A stretch of DNA of 64,000 bases from Molossus alvarezi (Eukaryota > Chordata > Mammalia > Chiroptera > Molossidae): positions 130,127,430 to 130,191,429 of the forward strand of contig CM073908.1 in the NCBI GenBank assembly GCA_037176705.1, read 5' to 3'. Position 1 is the first letter of the stretch. Every line of letters starts with the position of its first letter. The position numbers were made by a program, and so were the translations under genes. The notes under the pieces are model-generated. The model saw only the letters and a list, made by a program, of their open reading frames with translations, ran no database searches and was not told the origin of the DNA. Positions 1 through 12,159 of the stretch are shown one piece after another.

Positions 1-1010
1 CAGAGGAGGGGCTCTGGGATGGCCTTCTGTTCTGCGTGGCTTGTCCTCTTAGTTCTCTGCTGGAATGCAGGGAAGAGGGTGTCTCTGGGCTGCTCCTTTA
101 AAGGCTCCTGGGAAATACCAACTCTGAAAGCTCTGAGCTGTTTCCCTACTGCAGACCTAATGCAGAAAATGGGTAAGAGCCCCAGGCTAGATATGAGATG
201 GGGAAGTCACAGTGCAAGCCAGGGCCTCATTAAGGCTGGTGGGCTGTAAGGGAAACTCGCTGAACCACAGTGTTTGTTCCCCAGCCAAACTTGAGAAACC
301 TTCTACTGTAAATCATCTCCTTTCTAAGGGGAAGAGGCTGAGCTGCGTGATTTTGTGAGACCCAGATCTTTTGACATTATCTCACATTGCTCAGTCCTGT
401 GCAGGGATGTTTATTTTATTTTTTCCCCTCATTCATAGTAAGAAATATATTCACATCTCTAACGTGTGTGTGTGTGTTTTCATGGGAGGATGTATATCTT
501 GGTAATTCCTTATGTTTGAGAATAATGTAACTTTTTTAAAAGGCCTGTCCTCGCCCTGTAAGGAGATCTCAGGTGGTTACTGCACAGTTTCTGGACTCAC
601 ACTGTTTCAAACAACCCCAAATGTTGGCGCCATGCTGATATTACCCATGGTCCTGGCACACGGGCTCTGAGGAGCTGCTCTGGGTTCTTCAGTGAAGCAG
701 GAGAAATGCATTGTCTCAGGGCACACTGGAAGAAACAAGGGCTGAACTTTAAAATCTTTCCTCCAACCAATCCTGTCATCTGACCCTCTCCCAGGCTACA
801 GACCTGTCTCAACTCCAGGCCATGTCCACACACAGGTGCTAGTTCAGTAGATACAGTCTCTCCCAGGGGTTTCTCTTTTATGTTGTGTTGCTGTGGCTGA
901 TAGTACTCATTCATTCTCCCTTTTACAGTTTCTCAGGGCTGATTTCAGGGAACAGCAACCCAAGTCTGGTAGCCATCTTGCAAGCTACATACATGTGAGG
1001 CAAGGTTTTC
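1..1010. other. Unassigned non-coding sequence
   Basis: No gene or repeat family is recognised. Open frames are short (largest about 105 codons, on the minus strand) and show no domain, signal peptide or codon pattern suggesting a gene. A short TG run lies near 462-477. This may be single-copy intergenic DNA or a repeat too decayed to recognise by eye. Confidence 0.5.
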
Positions 1011-1405
1011 ATCTGCCTGGGCAAAGGAATAACAAAATACCACAATCAGGGTATCTTAACAACAGAGATTCCCCCTCCTCCCCCCACAGTTCTAGAGGCT
1101 GGCAGTCCCAGACCAAGGCTCTGGCAGATTCACATTCTGCTAAGAGGTCCCTCTTCTTGGCTTTGCACATGGGCATCTTCTTGTTGTGTCCTCACATGGA
1201 CTCTTCTCTGTAAATGCCTAGAGAGATAGTGATCTCTGGTGTCTTCCTCTTCTTATAGTGGCATCAGCCCTACTGGATTAGGTTCCCACTTTTATGACTT
1301 CATTTAGCCTTAATTACCACCTTGAGACCCTGTCTCCAAATACAGTCATACTGGGGATTAGGGCTCAACATATGAATGGGGTGGGGGCAAAATTCAGTCT
1401 AGAAT
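1011..1405 (+). repeat. MaLR-type LTR remnant (MLT1-like)
   Basis: The order of landmarks matches mammalian MaLR long terminal repeats: an AACAAAATACCACA block near 1030, CAGTTCTAGAGGCTGG at 1087, TGTGTCCTCACATGG near 1185, a TCTTCTTATA block, CTGGATTAGG near 1274, TCCAAATACAGTCA near 1335 and CAACATATGAAT near 1366. No internal retroviral genes are present, so this is a solo or truncated LTR. The family name is from memory; the close relationship to this LTR class is the stronger statement. Confidence 0.55.
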
Positions 1406-1439
1406 AGGTAGTAAATCTGTAAATAACTTAAGGAAAATT

Positions 1440-2240
1440 GACATGTTAAAAATATTCTTTTCCTCATGAATAAAAACAGTGTATTCCTCTATTTCTTTGG
1501 GACTTCTTTCCCTAAGTCTATCAGTACATTTTTATAGTTACCTCCAAAAAGATAGTGTACATTTTTGTTAGGTTTCTTTTTGTTATTGGGATAATTTCAT
1601 TATTTAATTAGTTACTGCTTTTGTGTGGCTAGGCTCCAGATTTTGGCATGGTAGTCTTCTATTCAGTAGCTTTTGGGGTCTCATTCATTTGAATAGTTTG
1701 TGCAATGGTTCGTTTGGATTCCTAATAAGATCATATTGTCACCATTTATTATCTCTGTCTTTTCAATATTCTTTCCTCTTATTTATTTTGATACTTTTAT
1801 TCCTCTAGTTACATATCCCAGTCCACTTTTAAACAGCAGATATGGTGCCATAACATCTGTGTCTTTATCCTGACTTTAATGTGAATTCTTATAACATTTC
1901 AATTTGTATGAGTTTGTTGTAGGTTTTAGGAAATAGAAATCTCTTCAGATGTTATTTTGCTAATTTTTTTTTTTTTTACTATGTGTTGTTAAGTATTTTT
2001 TCAAAGGCTTTTTATGTACCCCTGGACATGATCAAATGCATTTTGTCTTCTAATCTATTAATATAGAGAAATTCCAATGACAATTTTTTTAATGTTGTAG
2101 TATCTTTGCATTTCTTTAACTTTATTTATTCACTGCTATATTTGACATGCTATGAATTTATTTAGGGTAGATACTTCTCAGTGAGTGTACTTGGCTTGAG
2201 CAAATTTTTTTCTTGGGGTATCCTTATCTGGTCTTTGTCT
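1440..2240 (-). repeat. Decayed L1 ORF2 fragment
   Basis: The plus strand reads as the reverse complement of the L1 ORF2 reverse-transcriptase region, with T-rich stretches and recognisable phrases such as the TTAGGTTTCTTTTTGTTATTGGG block near 1569 and CTATTAATATAGAGAAATT near 2055. The reading frame is destroyed by many stops and indels. Open frames in this interval are accidental. Confidence 0.6.
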
Positions 2241-2289
2241 CAAGGTTATTACAACTGCTTTAAAATTCAACATTAAGCAAAAGAAAAAA

Positions 2290-2840
2290 AAAAGTCAATT
2301 TTAAAAGGTCATAGAATTTGAATACACATTTTACCAAAGAGGATACAGGTGGAAAATTAGAAAATGAAAAGATCTTCAACATTGTTATCCTTTATGAAAA
2401 TGCAAGTTAGTGGGAATGTAAAGCATTCCAGGCTCTCTGGAAAATAATCTATACGTTTTCTATAAAACTAAACATGCCCCTAGCATATGACCCAGCAGGT
2501 TCTTCTGGAGTATTTACTCCAGAGAAATGAAACCTGTTCTTATCACTTTTATTTGTAATAGGCAAAAAACTGGAAACAACCCAAATGTCCTTCAACAGGT
2601 GAATGAATAAACAGACTGTATTACATCCATACAGTAGAATACACCTCAGCAACAAAAGAGGACAGATCATTGATATAAGCAAAAACTTGGATGGATATCA
2701 AAGGCATTTTACTGAGTGAAAAATACTAGTATCCAGTGATTACTGTATAATTCAATTTATATGAAATTCTTGAGATGATAAAATTATAATCATTTGATAC
2801 AAAGACCAGATAAGGATACTCCAAGAAAAAGACTATATGC
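2290..2840 (+). repeat. Decayed L1 3' portion, plus orientation
   Basis: The end of L1 ORF2 and the start of its 3' UTR can be read in sense, including ATGACCCAGCAG near 2487, the GGAAACAACCCAAATGTCC block at 2571 and the GTGAATGAATAAAC block after it. Orientation is opposite to the L1 piece at 1440-2240, so the two meet head to head. That could come from a 5' inversion during insertion or from two separate insertions. No coding capacity remains. Confidence 0.7.
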
Positions 2841-2869
2841 ATACTCCACACTTTTTGCATCCATTTAGT

Positions 2870-3125
2870 AAATATCAAATAATTTCAATCATCACCATCC
2901 ATCAAAGGGAGACTGGTTAAATAAACTGTGGTACAGCCACAAAATAGAAAACGTGTAGCTTTAGAAAAGAATGAGAACACTGTAGAAACATATGGAAACA
3001 TCCAGGATAGGTGAAAAAGTAAGGTGTAGAGGGATGCATGTGTTACCTTTCTGTTTTTAAAAAGAAAGAGCTAGGATATTTGCCCATGCTGGAAGGACAT
3101 AGAAGAAGCTGTTAATAGTGTTTAC
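2870..3125 (+). repeat. L1ME-type 3' UTR remnant
   Basis: The string ACTGGTTAAATAAACTGTGG near 2912, followed by a run of A-rich sequence and GAATGAGAACACTG, resembles the 3' UTR of old L1M/L1ME families. Divergence is high and the element is short. It is distinct from the fragment immediately upstream. Confidence 0.5.
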
Positions 3126-3129
3126 TTGT

Positions 3130-3430
3130 GTTGCATGCCATTGATTCAGCTCCAGTTCCTGGCTACCCTATGTGTAATTGAAGCCCACAATTTCCTTGCT
3201 AAGCTCCTGTAGACTCATGCCTGTGGCTTCTTTTATAGCCTCAATCCATCTTATATTTGGTGTTCTTCTTTATCTGCTGCCCTCTGTTTTTCCCAGCAGT
3301 AGTGTTTCTTCCAAAAATTCCTGCCTTTTCATGATGTTCCTGAAGTAGAACAGCTCCAGTTTTGTTATATTTACCTCCAGTGATGTTTCAGACTTAATTT
3401 GCTGTAGGACCCACCTATTGTAACCTTACA
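3130..3430 (-). repeat. Possible RTE-clade LINE remnant
   Basis: The plus strand resembles the reverse complement of RTE-type LINEs (the MamRTE/BovB group). Landmarks are a CAGTTCCTGGCTACCCTATG block near 3153, CAATCCATCTTATATTTGG near 3242, a CT-rich stretch near 3265-3290, TTTTCCCAGCAGTAGTG near 3288 and CTGTAGGACCCACC near 3402. The similarity is to the general order of motifs, and I am not certain of the family. Confidence 0.45.
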
Positions 3431-4245
3431 ACAGGGCAATTCATTTGTGTCTACTTTAAATAATCGATTGTCTTTCAAAGAAATAATAAAAATGTTAGCC
3501 TTTTATAATTACCCACGTATTTTCCCTATCCACTGTCCTTCATTCGTATCTATGTATCTTAGTTGCCATAATGTGTCATTTCCCTTCAGACTGAAGAACT
3601 TCCTTTAGCATCACTTGTATTGCAGGTTGACCAGCAATGAATAGTCTCGGGTTTGTTTATGTGGCTATGGCTTATTTCATTCTCAGTTTGGAAGGATAAT
3701 TTTGCTGGATATTGAATATAGGTTGAAAGTTGTCTTTTCTTTTGCTATATCAGGGATGCTGCCCCATTTTCTTTGGTCCTTTTTGAATTTTGTTGAAAAG
3801 GCAGTCATCATTTAAATCATCATTTCCTGGTACATAATGTATCTTTATTTCTTTGAATTTTTTGATGGATATGCATTTGTTCTATTCACTAATATACTTT
3901 ATAGTTCATATAGATGTCCAATACATACTTTATTAGTAAATATTTCAAAAACTTAACTAGCTATTTTGTCAATAAAAATACACTATTTATGTAAGAAAAT
4001 AGCCTATTGATAAGAACAAAAAAGCAAAAACAAAAGGCTGCATGAAATCAGTAAACAGAATAAAATTATTTCTTAATCAAATTTATAAAAAATCTGTATA
4101 GAGATATACTACAAATGAAAGTAAACACACTGATAATCTAAATGTTAACAAAGTTTGCTATTCTAATTTCTTATCTAATGCTTATGTTGACCTGGATGTG
4201 ATAATAAATAAAAAGAGCCAAAAATCTCTTGATGAACAATAATGA

Positions 4246-4269
4246 TGTGTGTGTGTGTGTGTGTGTGTA
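4246..4269. repeat. (TG)n microsatellite
   Basis: An uninterrupted dinucleotide run of about twelve TG units is followed by a short GA run. Confidence 0.95.
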
Positions 4270-6199
4270 TAGAGAGAGCGAGCACATATTTTGGTATTCA
4301 AATAATTATTAAATGGTAGACTATTTAACCAAAAGAATTAGTGGTTTGCCTCCAGGGATATAGAGAAAATAAGTATAAATGATCTAGTAGTTTTAATATG
4401 TTTAATGCGTAATGAATATAAACCTTTTAAATAACAAGATACCCTTTTTTATCTTGATAGAAGATTATCAAGGAAGTATAAAATGGTGCTGGGTTGCTGG
4501 AGTGTAATTTGTCATTTTTAATTAAATTGTAAATTCACAGTATTTTTCACAGTAATTTTTTTTCTAGGACTCTGTCTGACAAAACTCCTGACCCATGTGC
4601 ATTAAAATACAATACGAAGAGGTAAAAAAAAAAAAAAATGCCACTGAACTGTTCACCTTAAAGTGGTTTATTTTCTGCTATATGAATTTCACCTCAATTT
4701 TATGAAAGTAAGGAAAAGAGGGAAGAAAGGCAAAATAACTTCTTAGAAAAGCTATGCTGTTCCTATTTATTTATTATGCAGCTTTTACAATCACTCATTT
4801 AAATATTTACAGAATTCATCTCCATGATTTATTTCTCAACTAAAGAAAGCAAATTGTAATTTACTCATAGACATATGTAAAATACGTAATACATAATTCA
4901 TTTCAATACATGTGTATACTTATATACACACTTCAGTGTCAGTCGTTATCTCCTCTGATAGGGATATGTATCTATATTTTTTGCAAATTTTACACTGAAC
5001 ACATGCCATATATGTATGCAATAAAAGATGAAAATATAAAAATAGATATGTAAACAATTTAACTGTGAACCCCTTAAAGAAAGCTGAACTCTAGTTTCTG
5101 AGATCATTAAACTGTGGTCCATAAGTAAATTACCACAAAGAATGCTTTATTTTACTGTTCCCCTTGGATTAAATGTCAAGTGTATTACAAATTTTATCTT
5201 ATGTACTGGAGCCTCTGTTACCATAATACCATAAACAATGACAAAAATATTCAGGATTATGACTGTGTAGTTTTATGTGACTTTATGTGTGTATGGGTGT
5301 GTGTGTGTATTCTTAATATGTGACTTTATCATGTAGTATATTTGTGCCATTTCTTATGATATGTATAAAAATGTTTTATGTTTAACTGAATGAAATCTGT
5401 CAAATTTGCTAAATACTCTAAGCAATTCAAATATATTACTTTCAGGTTGCTTTTAGTCTGCAAACATAATTATGCTCTTGAATAAAGTTGTTTTCATTTC
5501 TTCCTTTCAAACATTTATGTGTTTTTTTTCCCCCTTGCACTATTGCCCTGGGTAGGACCTCTATAAAATTTTGTTTAGAATTGGTGGCAGTAGGCATCCT
5601 TTTCTCAGTCCTCATCTCTAGTGGAAAATTCTCAGTATTCCAACACTAGTCATGATATTCTTCAGTTCTCTAATTAGTCTTAATCCTAAGTAAATGGTAA
5701 ATTTTGTCAAATCATTTATCTCTTGTGATAAGACTTGATTTTGTTCCTTTGTTTTGTTAAAGTTATCTGATTTCTAAATGTTGAATCTACAATAAATAAT
5801 TCTTGGCTTAAACCCAAATTGTTCTTGCAGTATTATATATTTGATGTATCTTAGGAGTCTGTTTATCAGAAAAAGATGTTGCTGGTTGTTATGAGGCATA
5901 AAAACTTAAGATAATATCCTTCATAGTTTTATGTACAGTTTACACAGATCCCATAAAATATTTGGGAGGGTACTTTTACTCTTTTTATTCTGTATAAGAG
6001 CTTGTGCAAGATTGATTTCATTTTTTCTCAGTTGTATGGAAAGTTCATGGCTTAGGGCACCAGGCATGGAAATCATTGTAGGAAGTTTAGCTCGACAAAA
6101 TTTACTTGATAGATATAGGACTATTGATATTTTCTAAGATTTATGGATATGTGTGTTTCTCTTAGAATTTTGTCATTTGGTGTAACTTCAATATGACAA

Positions 6200-6294
6200 T
6201 ATATTTGGGGGTATGTGCCCTTAGCGGGAACTGAACCCCAGACTCTCTGGTCCGCAGTCCAACGCTCAACTGCTGAGCCAAACTGGCCAGGGCT
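6200..6294 (-). repeat. VES SINE fragment (tRNA-like head only)
   Basis: The reverse complement gives a VES head: CCCTGGCCAGTTTGGCTCAG, a pol III A-box-like TGGCTCAGCAGTTG, and a B-box-like GGTTCAGTTCCCGCTAAGGG. The tail half is missing. It lies inside old L1 ORF2 sequence of copy A, so it inserted later. It is not a tRNA gene because there is no cloverleaf closure or anticodon arm of normal form. Confidence 0.85.
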
Positions 6295-8359
6295 CCTTAT
6301 AATAGTTTTCATATGGTTTCAGGATCTGTGGTAATATATTCTCCACATTCTTTGTATTGATTATATGAGCCTACTTTTATTCTTCATTAATCTACTCATG
6401 AGTTTATCTTTTTAAAAATTCTTTTACAAAAATGAAAACCAACTTTTGAATTTGTTGATTTCTTTGTAATTTTGTTCAAAATTTATTTTCCTGATTTTAA
6501 TATTATTGTTTTATTTATATTTTTTCTGGTGCTAAATTACTGTTTTTTAAAATTTTCTTAAGGTGGGTTATCAACTTAAAATTTTCCAGATTTCCACTCT
6601 GTCATGTAATGCTATATTTTATTTAAGACACAGATTTTCATACATCCTACACATTTTATAACAGCGTCACTGAGATGTAATTGACTTAAAATAACCTGCA
6701 CAATGTTAAAATTAACAATATAAATTTTGAAATATGTATACATTTATGCAATCATCATTGCAACCAATAAAATGTAAATATCCATCCCACATGTGTACGT
6801 TTCCTTCTGCATCTTTGTATTTCCTCCTCTTGTCCTGTTCAAGACCTCTCTCCTTTCCTATTAAATAAACACTTTTGTAAATGTCTTTATATGGACATAT
6901 AATTTCATTTTTCTTGGATAAGTTTCAAAGAATGGAATGGCTGAACCATATGATTGGTGTGTCTTTAAGTTATTTTAGAAAATGTCAGTGTTTTGCAACA
7001 TGTTTATTCCATTGTACACCAAATCAGCAGTGTATGAGACTTGCAGCTGCTTTACATCTTTGCCAACACTGGCAGAGGTCATTATTTTTAACTGTAGCTT
7101 TTTTAGTAGGTTTGCAATGTTATCTCAGTGTCACTCTAAATTGCATAGGTGTAACCCAAGTCTTTTTTCCCCCCAGGCATCCTAGTAAATGGGGATAGTG
7201 GATCTCAGGCCTGCAGCTAATCCTTTCATTTCCATTCATATTTTGCATGTATGGTTATTTAGTATTCCAGGTTGGATTTTCAGTATGAAATACTTTGGAG
7301 ATGATTGCAGGTCAGGGAGCATTTTCTTTTGCTTCTGAGAGGCTGTTAGCATGGGGGCACTTCATCTCATAGCAATCAGGGACTGAGAAGCTGGGTCTTA
7401 AGTTTTGTCAGGAGTTTTCTTTTTCCAGTTCATATTGACATTTGGATAATAGTGACATCCAAGGGATGTCAGTGAAGCCCTGTGTTCTTTCCCAGAGCCT
7501 CTCCTCCTTGATGCACCCTCAGGTCCAATTTGTTTTTCCTGGGTTGGGGAGAGTGCTAAAGTCCTGGTCAGTTGCTTAGCTTCTCAGCTCCAACTTTCTG
7601 CTTAGCAGCTCAGTTTCTCAGTCACCTCCTGTGAATCCACAAAAGCCAGAAGAGAAAAGGGGTACCAAGTTTGGTCTCACCACCTGGGCTTCTCTTTTAA
7701 TTGAGATCCTGTCTCTTCAAATACTTGTTCCCTTGGGCGTGTGGTGCTTTCAGATACATGTTTTTAATATGCTTCCAGCTTTCCTAATTTTTGGCAGCAG
7801 CATGACTAGGCTGTAAAGTCTGGGCTGTCATTACTGAAAGCTTATATTTCTACAGACATTATTTCTTCAAATACATTTCAGTTTGTAGGTGTTTTATTCC
7901 TGTAACCAATTAATCCAATCTATATATCAGTTTATTTAAGGCAAATGATCTTCGCAAGAAATACATCCTTTTTCTTTGCTTACCTAATTTATTTCACTTA
8001 AATATTTTATTGATTTCAATAAATCTTTCTTCAGTTAACAAATGTACCAAGTATAAGCCAAGTGATGTTGGTACTTTATTTAGGGACAGCCCAGTGGGAA
8101 AAATATGAATAAATAAGAGTATATTATTAGAGATAAACTTACAGGTAATTTGTTATGCAGCCATAGTACCAGATTATTACCACCCCATGTAAATATAATC
8201 TCATAATACTACATTTCTATTTAGTCCTCTTTCCTTTGTGTCTTGTCAGATAATTTACATATACAATGTTATTTACCTCTTTTGCTTCATAGTCAGATGT
8301 GTTTAAAAATTTTTTAAAAAAAGTTGTTTTTTATATTTATACACATATTTTTCCTTTCT

Positions 8360-8960
8360 AGTGGCCTTCACTCCTTAAGTTCTTAATTTCCAAGAGGTGT
8401 CTTTTCCTTTAACCTGAAGAACTTTCTGTAGTATTACTTATATTACAGCTTGTTCATCAACAAATGGCCTTAAGTTTAATTGTGTGGATGTGTCTTATTC
8501 AATTCTTATTTTGGAGGGATAATTTAGATGGCTATACGATTCTGGATTCACAGCTTTATTTTTTCTTTTGACATTGGAATGATGCTGCTCTATATTCATC
8601 AGTTTTTATGGATTCTGATGAGAAGGCAGACATCATTTTAATCATCATTCTCCAGTAGGCAACTCATTTGTATTCCTCCAGAAATTTTAATTTTAAAGAA
8701 ATCTTTGGATCACAGTATTTTAACTATGATGCATGTACCCATATGAATATTTGTTTTTATTTAATCTGCTTTGGTTCCATTGATCTTGGATCTGTAATTT
8801 GACATATTTATAAAAACTTGGGATTTTTTGACCACTTTTCTACAAAACATATATTTTGTATTCATTCTGGTTTCTCTTCATGTTGAACGCCAATTAAACA
8901 TATGTTTGGTGGCTGAATATTATCCCACAGGTCATTGTAAGTCGTTTTACTCTGGCTAGG
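8360..8960 (-). repeat. Decayed L1 ORF1 region
   Basis: The plus strand is the reverse complement of L1 ORF1. The AACCTGAAGAACTTTCTG block near 8411 corresponds to the ORF1 C-terminal domain. The segment ending in ATTATCCCACAGGTCATTG near 8917 corresponds to the coiled-coil/RRM boundary seen in intact L1s. The frame is lost. The interval after it (8960-9290) has no family I recognise. Confidence 0.6.
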
Positions 8961-9289
8961 CCAGAACCTTTGGGCACTCTGGTATCTTTGTTCCTCTCTT
9001 AGCCTCGCACCCACTGTTTGCTATGCCTCGGTGTGTCTTGTGCACATGGGTAGCCCAACCCTTGATCAAAGACCTGTTATGAACTCCCAGACAGACTTCT
9101 ACCCTGGTCCTGTGTATAACTCCCTCATTACTGTGCTATACTCAGTTGGGTTAGCTGCCTCAAATTTTAATCTCTGCCTCATCAGTTAACATCACCTTCA
9201 CACTGTGCCTGGTTTCATAATTCCTGCCACCCTAACAATACCTTGTGTCAGTGAGGCACTCTCATATATGGCTTGTGGGAAGAGAAATT

Positions 9290-9790
9290 GAAGCAAGGAC
9301 TCTGGCAAAGTTTAAACAGGTTTTATTAAGCTGAATAGACACATAAAATATGACTCAGTAATTCTACTCTGGCATATATAATTATTTATCCTAGAAATGC
9401 CCATGTCTGCCAAAAGGCATTTAGAAACCCTAATTCCTAATAGCCCTAAACTGGACACAACCTGAAAGTTTACTCATACTATGAATACTATTCATCTCTT
9501 ACAATCAGTTAGGTATGTCTATATTATGTTTACACAATATATCTCCAAGACATATTGCTAAGAGGAAAAAAAGCACATTGTACTTTAATTTCGGTTATGT
9601 GCATAAGTAAATAAATATATTATGTATATTAATATATGTTTATGTGTATATTTGTTCGTATACAGACTTTCCTGCTGATCATGGTTATTTCTGAGAAGGA
9701 ATATGTTATCTGCAATTTTTCAAAGTTTCGCACGGAGCACACTCTGTATTTCTAAAAGAAAAAAACATAGAAATAGTCACATGATGGCAT
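9290..9790 (+). repeat. Decayed L1 3' end, plus orientation
   Basis: The AAATATGACTCAGTAATTCTACTC block near 9347, ACTGGACACAACCTGAAAG near 9449 and the AT-rich 3' UTR with ACATATTGCTAAGAGG near 9550 read in L1 sense. Equivalent segments occur in copies A (about 4740-5040), C (about 15690-15990) and D (about 20170-20470), supporting the common origin of these units. Confidence 0.6.
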
Positions 9791-10974
9791 ATAACTGATT
9801 GTATGGAAGATCTACTCTTTGCTTTTTCTGGTTTTTATAACTAGTACAAAACAGGATAGGAAGTTATACTTAAATAAAGTACAATTAGAAAAGTGAAAGG
9901 AAAAACTAATAAGAAAATATACAAACAGGCTTTGTGGAGAAAATAATTTATTTGTGAACCACTGAAAAGAAGCTGACCTCTAGTCAGTGAAATAATTTAA
10001 GCAAGGGATCATAACTAAAATTGTCATATGGAATAATCTTTTATTATTCCAATATAATTAAATGTCATGTGCATTTTAAAGTTTATTTTATATTAAGGGT
10101 CCCTGTTCCCCTGATATCAGAAAAAATGACAATAATGGTCAGGGTTGTAATGACTCTCAAATTTTATGTGATAAATATATAGAAAAAAAAGCATTAAAAG
10201 TATAATTTTGTAGAGTTTTGTGCCATTTCTTATGGTATGTACAAAAACTTTATAAAGGATTGTTATTCTCAGAAAAATGCATTTATATTTAACTGTATTC
10301 TAGGACCATGACCAAATGCAGAGATCCAGTTAGGTGCCATCAAAATCACTGGGTGGTTCAATATATTTTGAAAGGGAAGAATATAGTGCATAAGAAATCC
10401 AGCTCCCAGAAATAGTTTCTTAAACTACAATGATTAGTTTGTGTGTGATTATATATTAGAGAAATTGAAAAAAATAATAAGCTGTGACTTGGACCAAAAT
10501 AGAGTCCAGTTATAGCACATACTCAGATCATACATCAGAAATGATTCTGATGATTTTGAATGTGCCTGCCTCCTATTTGAAGGAGGCGTACTTGTTAATA
10601 AATGGCCATATTTATGGAAACTCACTTTGAGAGAATAACATAGTGTACTGCTCAGAACTGGGTAACACGAGGGTGACTCCCAGATTCAACTGTGCCATCT
10701 TCTTTCTATAAATTTTGGAAAATTACTTCACTTCTCTGTCCTTAGCATCTTTTTCTCAAACATGCAAAGCAAAACTTGTTACGTGTTTAAATTCTATGGG
10801 ATCTGTCTACTCAAGGACATGGCACAAACATGAACATAACCCACATTATTCCACAATGATGCTAACATTTAAATGTTTAGCAAGTTACACATCCCACATT
10901 CTATACAAGCATGCCATTTTAAAGTAATCATAAAAAATGAAAAATATCACCATGGTTTAAAAGATTCATTCTGG

Positions 10975-11135
10975 CCTTGGCAGGTTTGGCTCAGCAGTTA
11001 GAGCATTGGCCTGCGGTCCAGAGACCTGGGTTCGGTTTCTGCTAAGGGCACGTACCTTGGTTGCAGTTTGTCCCCGGCCCTGGTTGGGTTGTGCAGGTGG
11101 CAGCCACTCGATGTGTCCCCTTCACATCGATGTTT

Positions 11136-11177
<42 letters not shown>

Positions 11178-11271
11178 CTCTCTTTCTCTCTCTCCCTCCC
11201 ACTTTATCTGAACAAAAAATGGAAAAAATATCCTCCGGTGAGGATAAAAAAAAAATTAAAAGAATAATAAT
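10975..11271 (+). repeat. VES SINE, full length, with 16-bp duplication
   Basis: A tRNA-like head carries an A-box-like motif (TGGCTCAGCAGTT at 10987) and a B-box-like motif (GGTTCGGTTTC at 11029). A tRNA-unrelated body, a CT microsatellite (about 11141-11195) and the AATGGAAAAAATATCCTC tail follow. The AAAAGATTCATTCTGG target-site duplication is perfect at 10959-10974 and 11272-11287. The long CT run drives the accidental low-complexity serine/leucine open frames here. Confidence 0.95.
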
Positions 11272-11725
11272 AAAAGATTCATTCTGGAATATTAGGCTAT
11301 AGGCAATTCAATAGTTAGGTATTTAAGTATCCCAATACTCTGAAATAATAGAATCATATGAACTCAGAAATTAACATATAAAATGTAACTGTCACAAGCC
11401 GTCAACCTGTCTTTAATTTCCCAGTGGAATATTTTCACTAAGGCACTGTACAAACTTCTCCTTGAACTTTAGTAGTGGGAAACCACAGTTTTCATAACTG
11501 TCCTTAGCAATCACCAGTAGGTTTTTAATTCTTTCTATTTAATTTAAACTTTCTATTACTTTTCCTCATTTAGCCCCATTTTTTACTTAGGCCTTTACAG
11601 AACATGCTGAATTACTGGAAATGTCAGGATTTGACTTGGGTTTACACTGAATGAGATGCCTGTGCTTCAGAGTGGGAAGCATTGATCACCTGAAAGAAAA
11701 AAAGAAAAAAGAACCTGCCCTGCCC

Positions 11726-11955
11726 TGTCCAGTTTTGCTCAGCAGTTAGTGCTTTGGCCCTCAGACTGAAGGGTTTAGAATTCAATTCCAGGTCAAGGGC
11801 TGTACCTGGGCTGCAGGTTGGATCCCTGCCCTGGTCAGGGTCGTGCAGGAGGCAAGCAATCTATGTGTGTGCCTCTCTCTCCTTCCCTCCCTTTCACTCT
11901 GTCTAAAAAGTCAATGGAAAAATACCCTCAGGTGAAGATTAACAACAAAAAACTA
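11726..11955 (+). repeat. VES SINE, diverged
   Basis: The head TGTCCAGTTTTGCTCAGCAG at 11747, a B-box region (ATTCAATTCCAGG) near 11780, the GTCGTGCAGGAGGCAAGCA block and a CT-rich body ending in a tail equivalent to AATGGAAAAATACCCTCAGG identify an older member of the family. No clean target-site duplication is visible beside the A-rich 3' end. Confidence 0.85.
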
Positions 11956-12159
11956 CCTTCCATTTAATAAACTTTAGACACCATTTCACTTATTCATATC
12001 TTAATGCCTATCAATAATTTTCCATAGTTTGCTGTGCAAAGATCTTGCACAAATTTCATTAAATTTTTTCCTAGGAGTTAGATAATCTTTGAGGTTGTTG
12101 TAAATGGTGTTTATAGTCAATTTAATCTTTTAATTATTTGTTTCTGGCATTTGGAATTA

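Larger units (their letters stand above)
3480..7870 (+). repeat. Copy A of an old composite direct repeat
   Basis: The interval is built of decayed minus-strand L1 ORF1 (about 3580-3900), a plus-strand L1 tail (about 4640-5040), minus-strand L1 ORF2 (about 5400-6640) and a minus-strand L1M 3' end (about 6655-7180). A segment with no family assignment follows (7200-7870). The same order recurs at 7870, 13850, 19080 and 29000. Landmarks include TTTGTGCCATTTCTTATG at 5341 and GTTGCTTAGCTTCTCAGCTC at 7571. There is no coding capacity. Confidence 0.6.
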
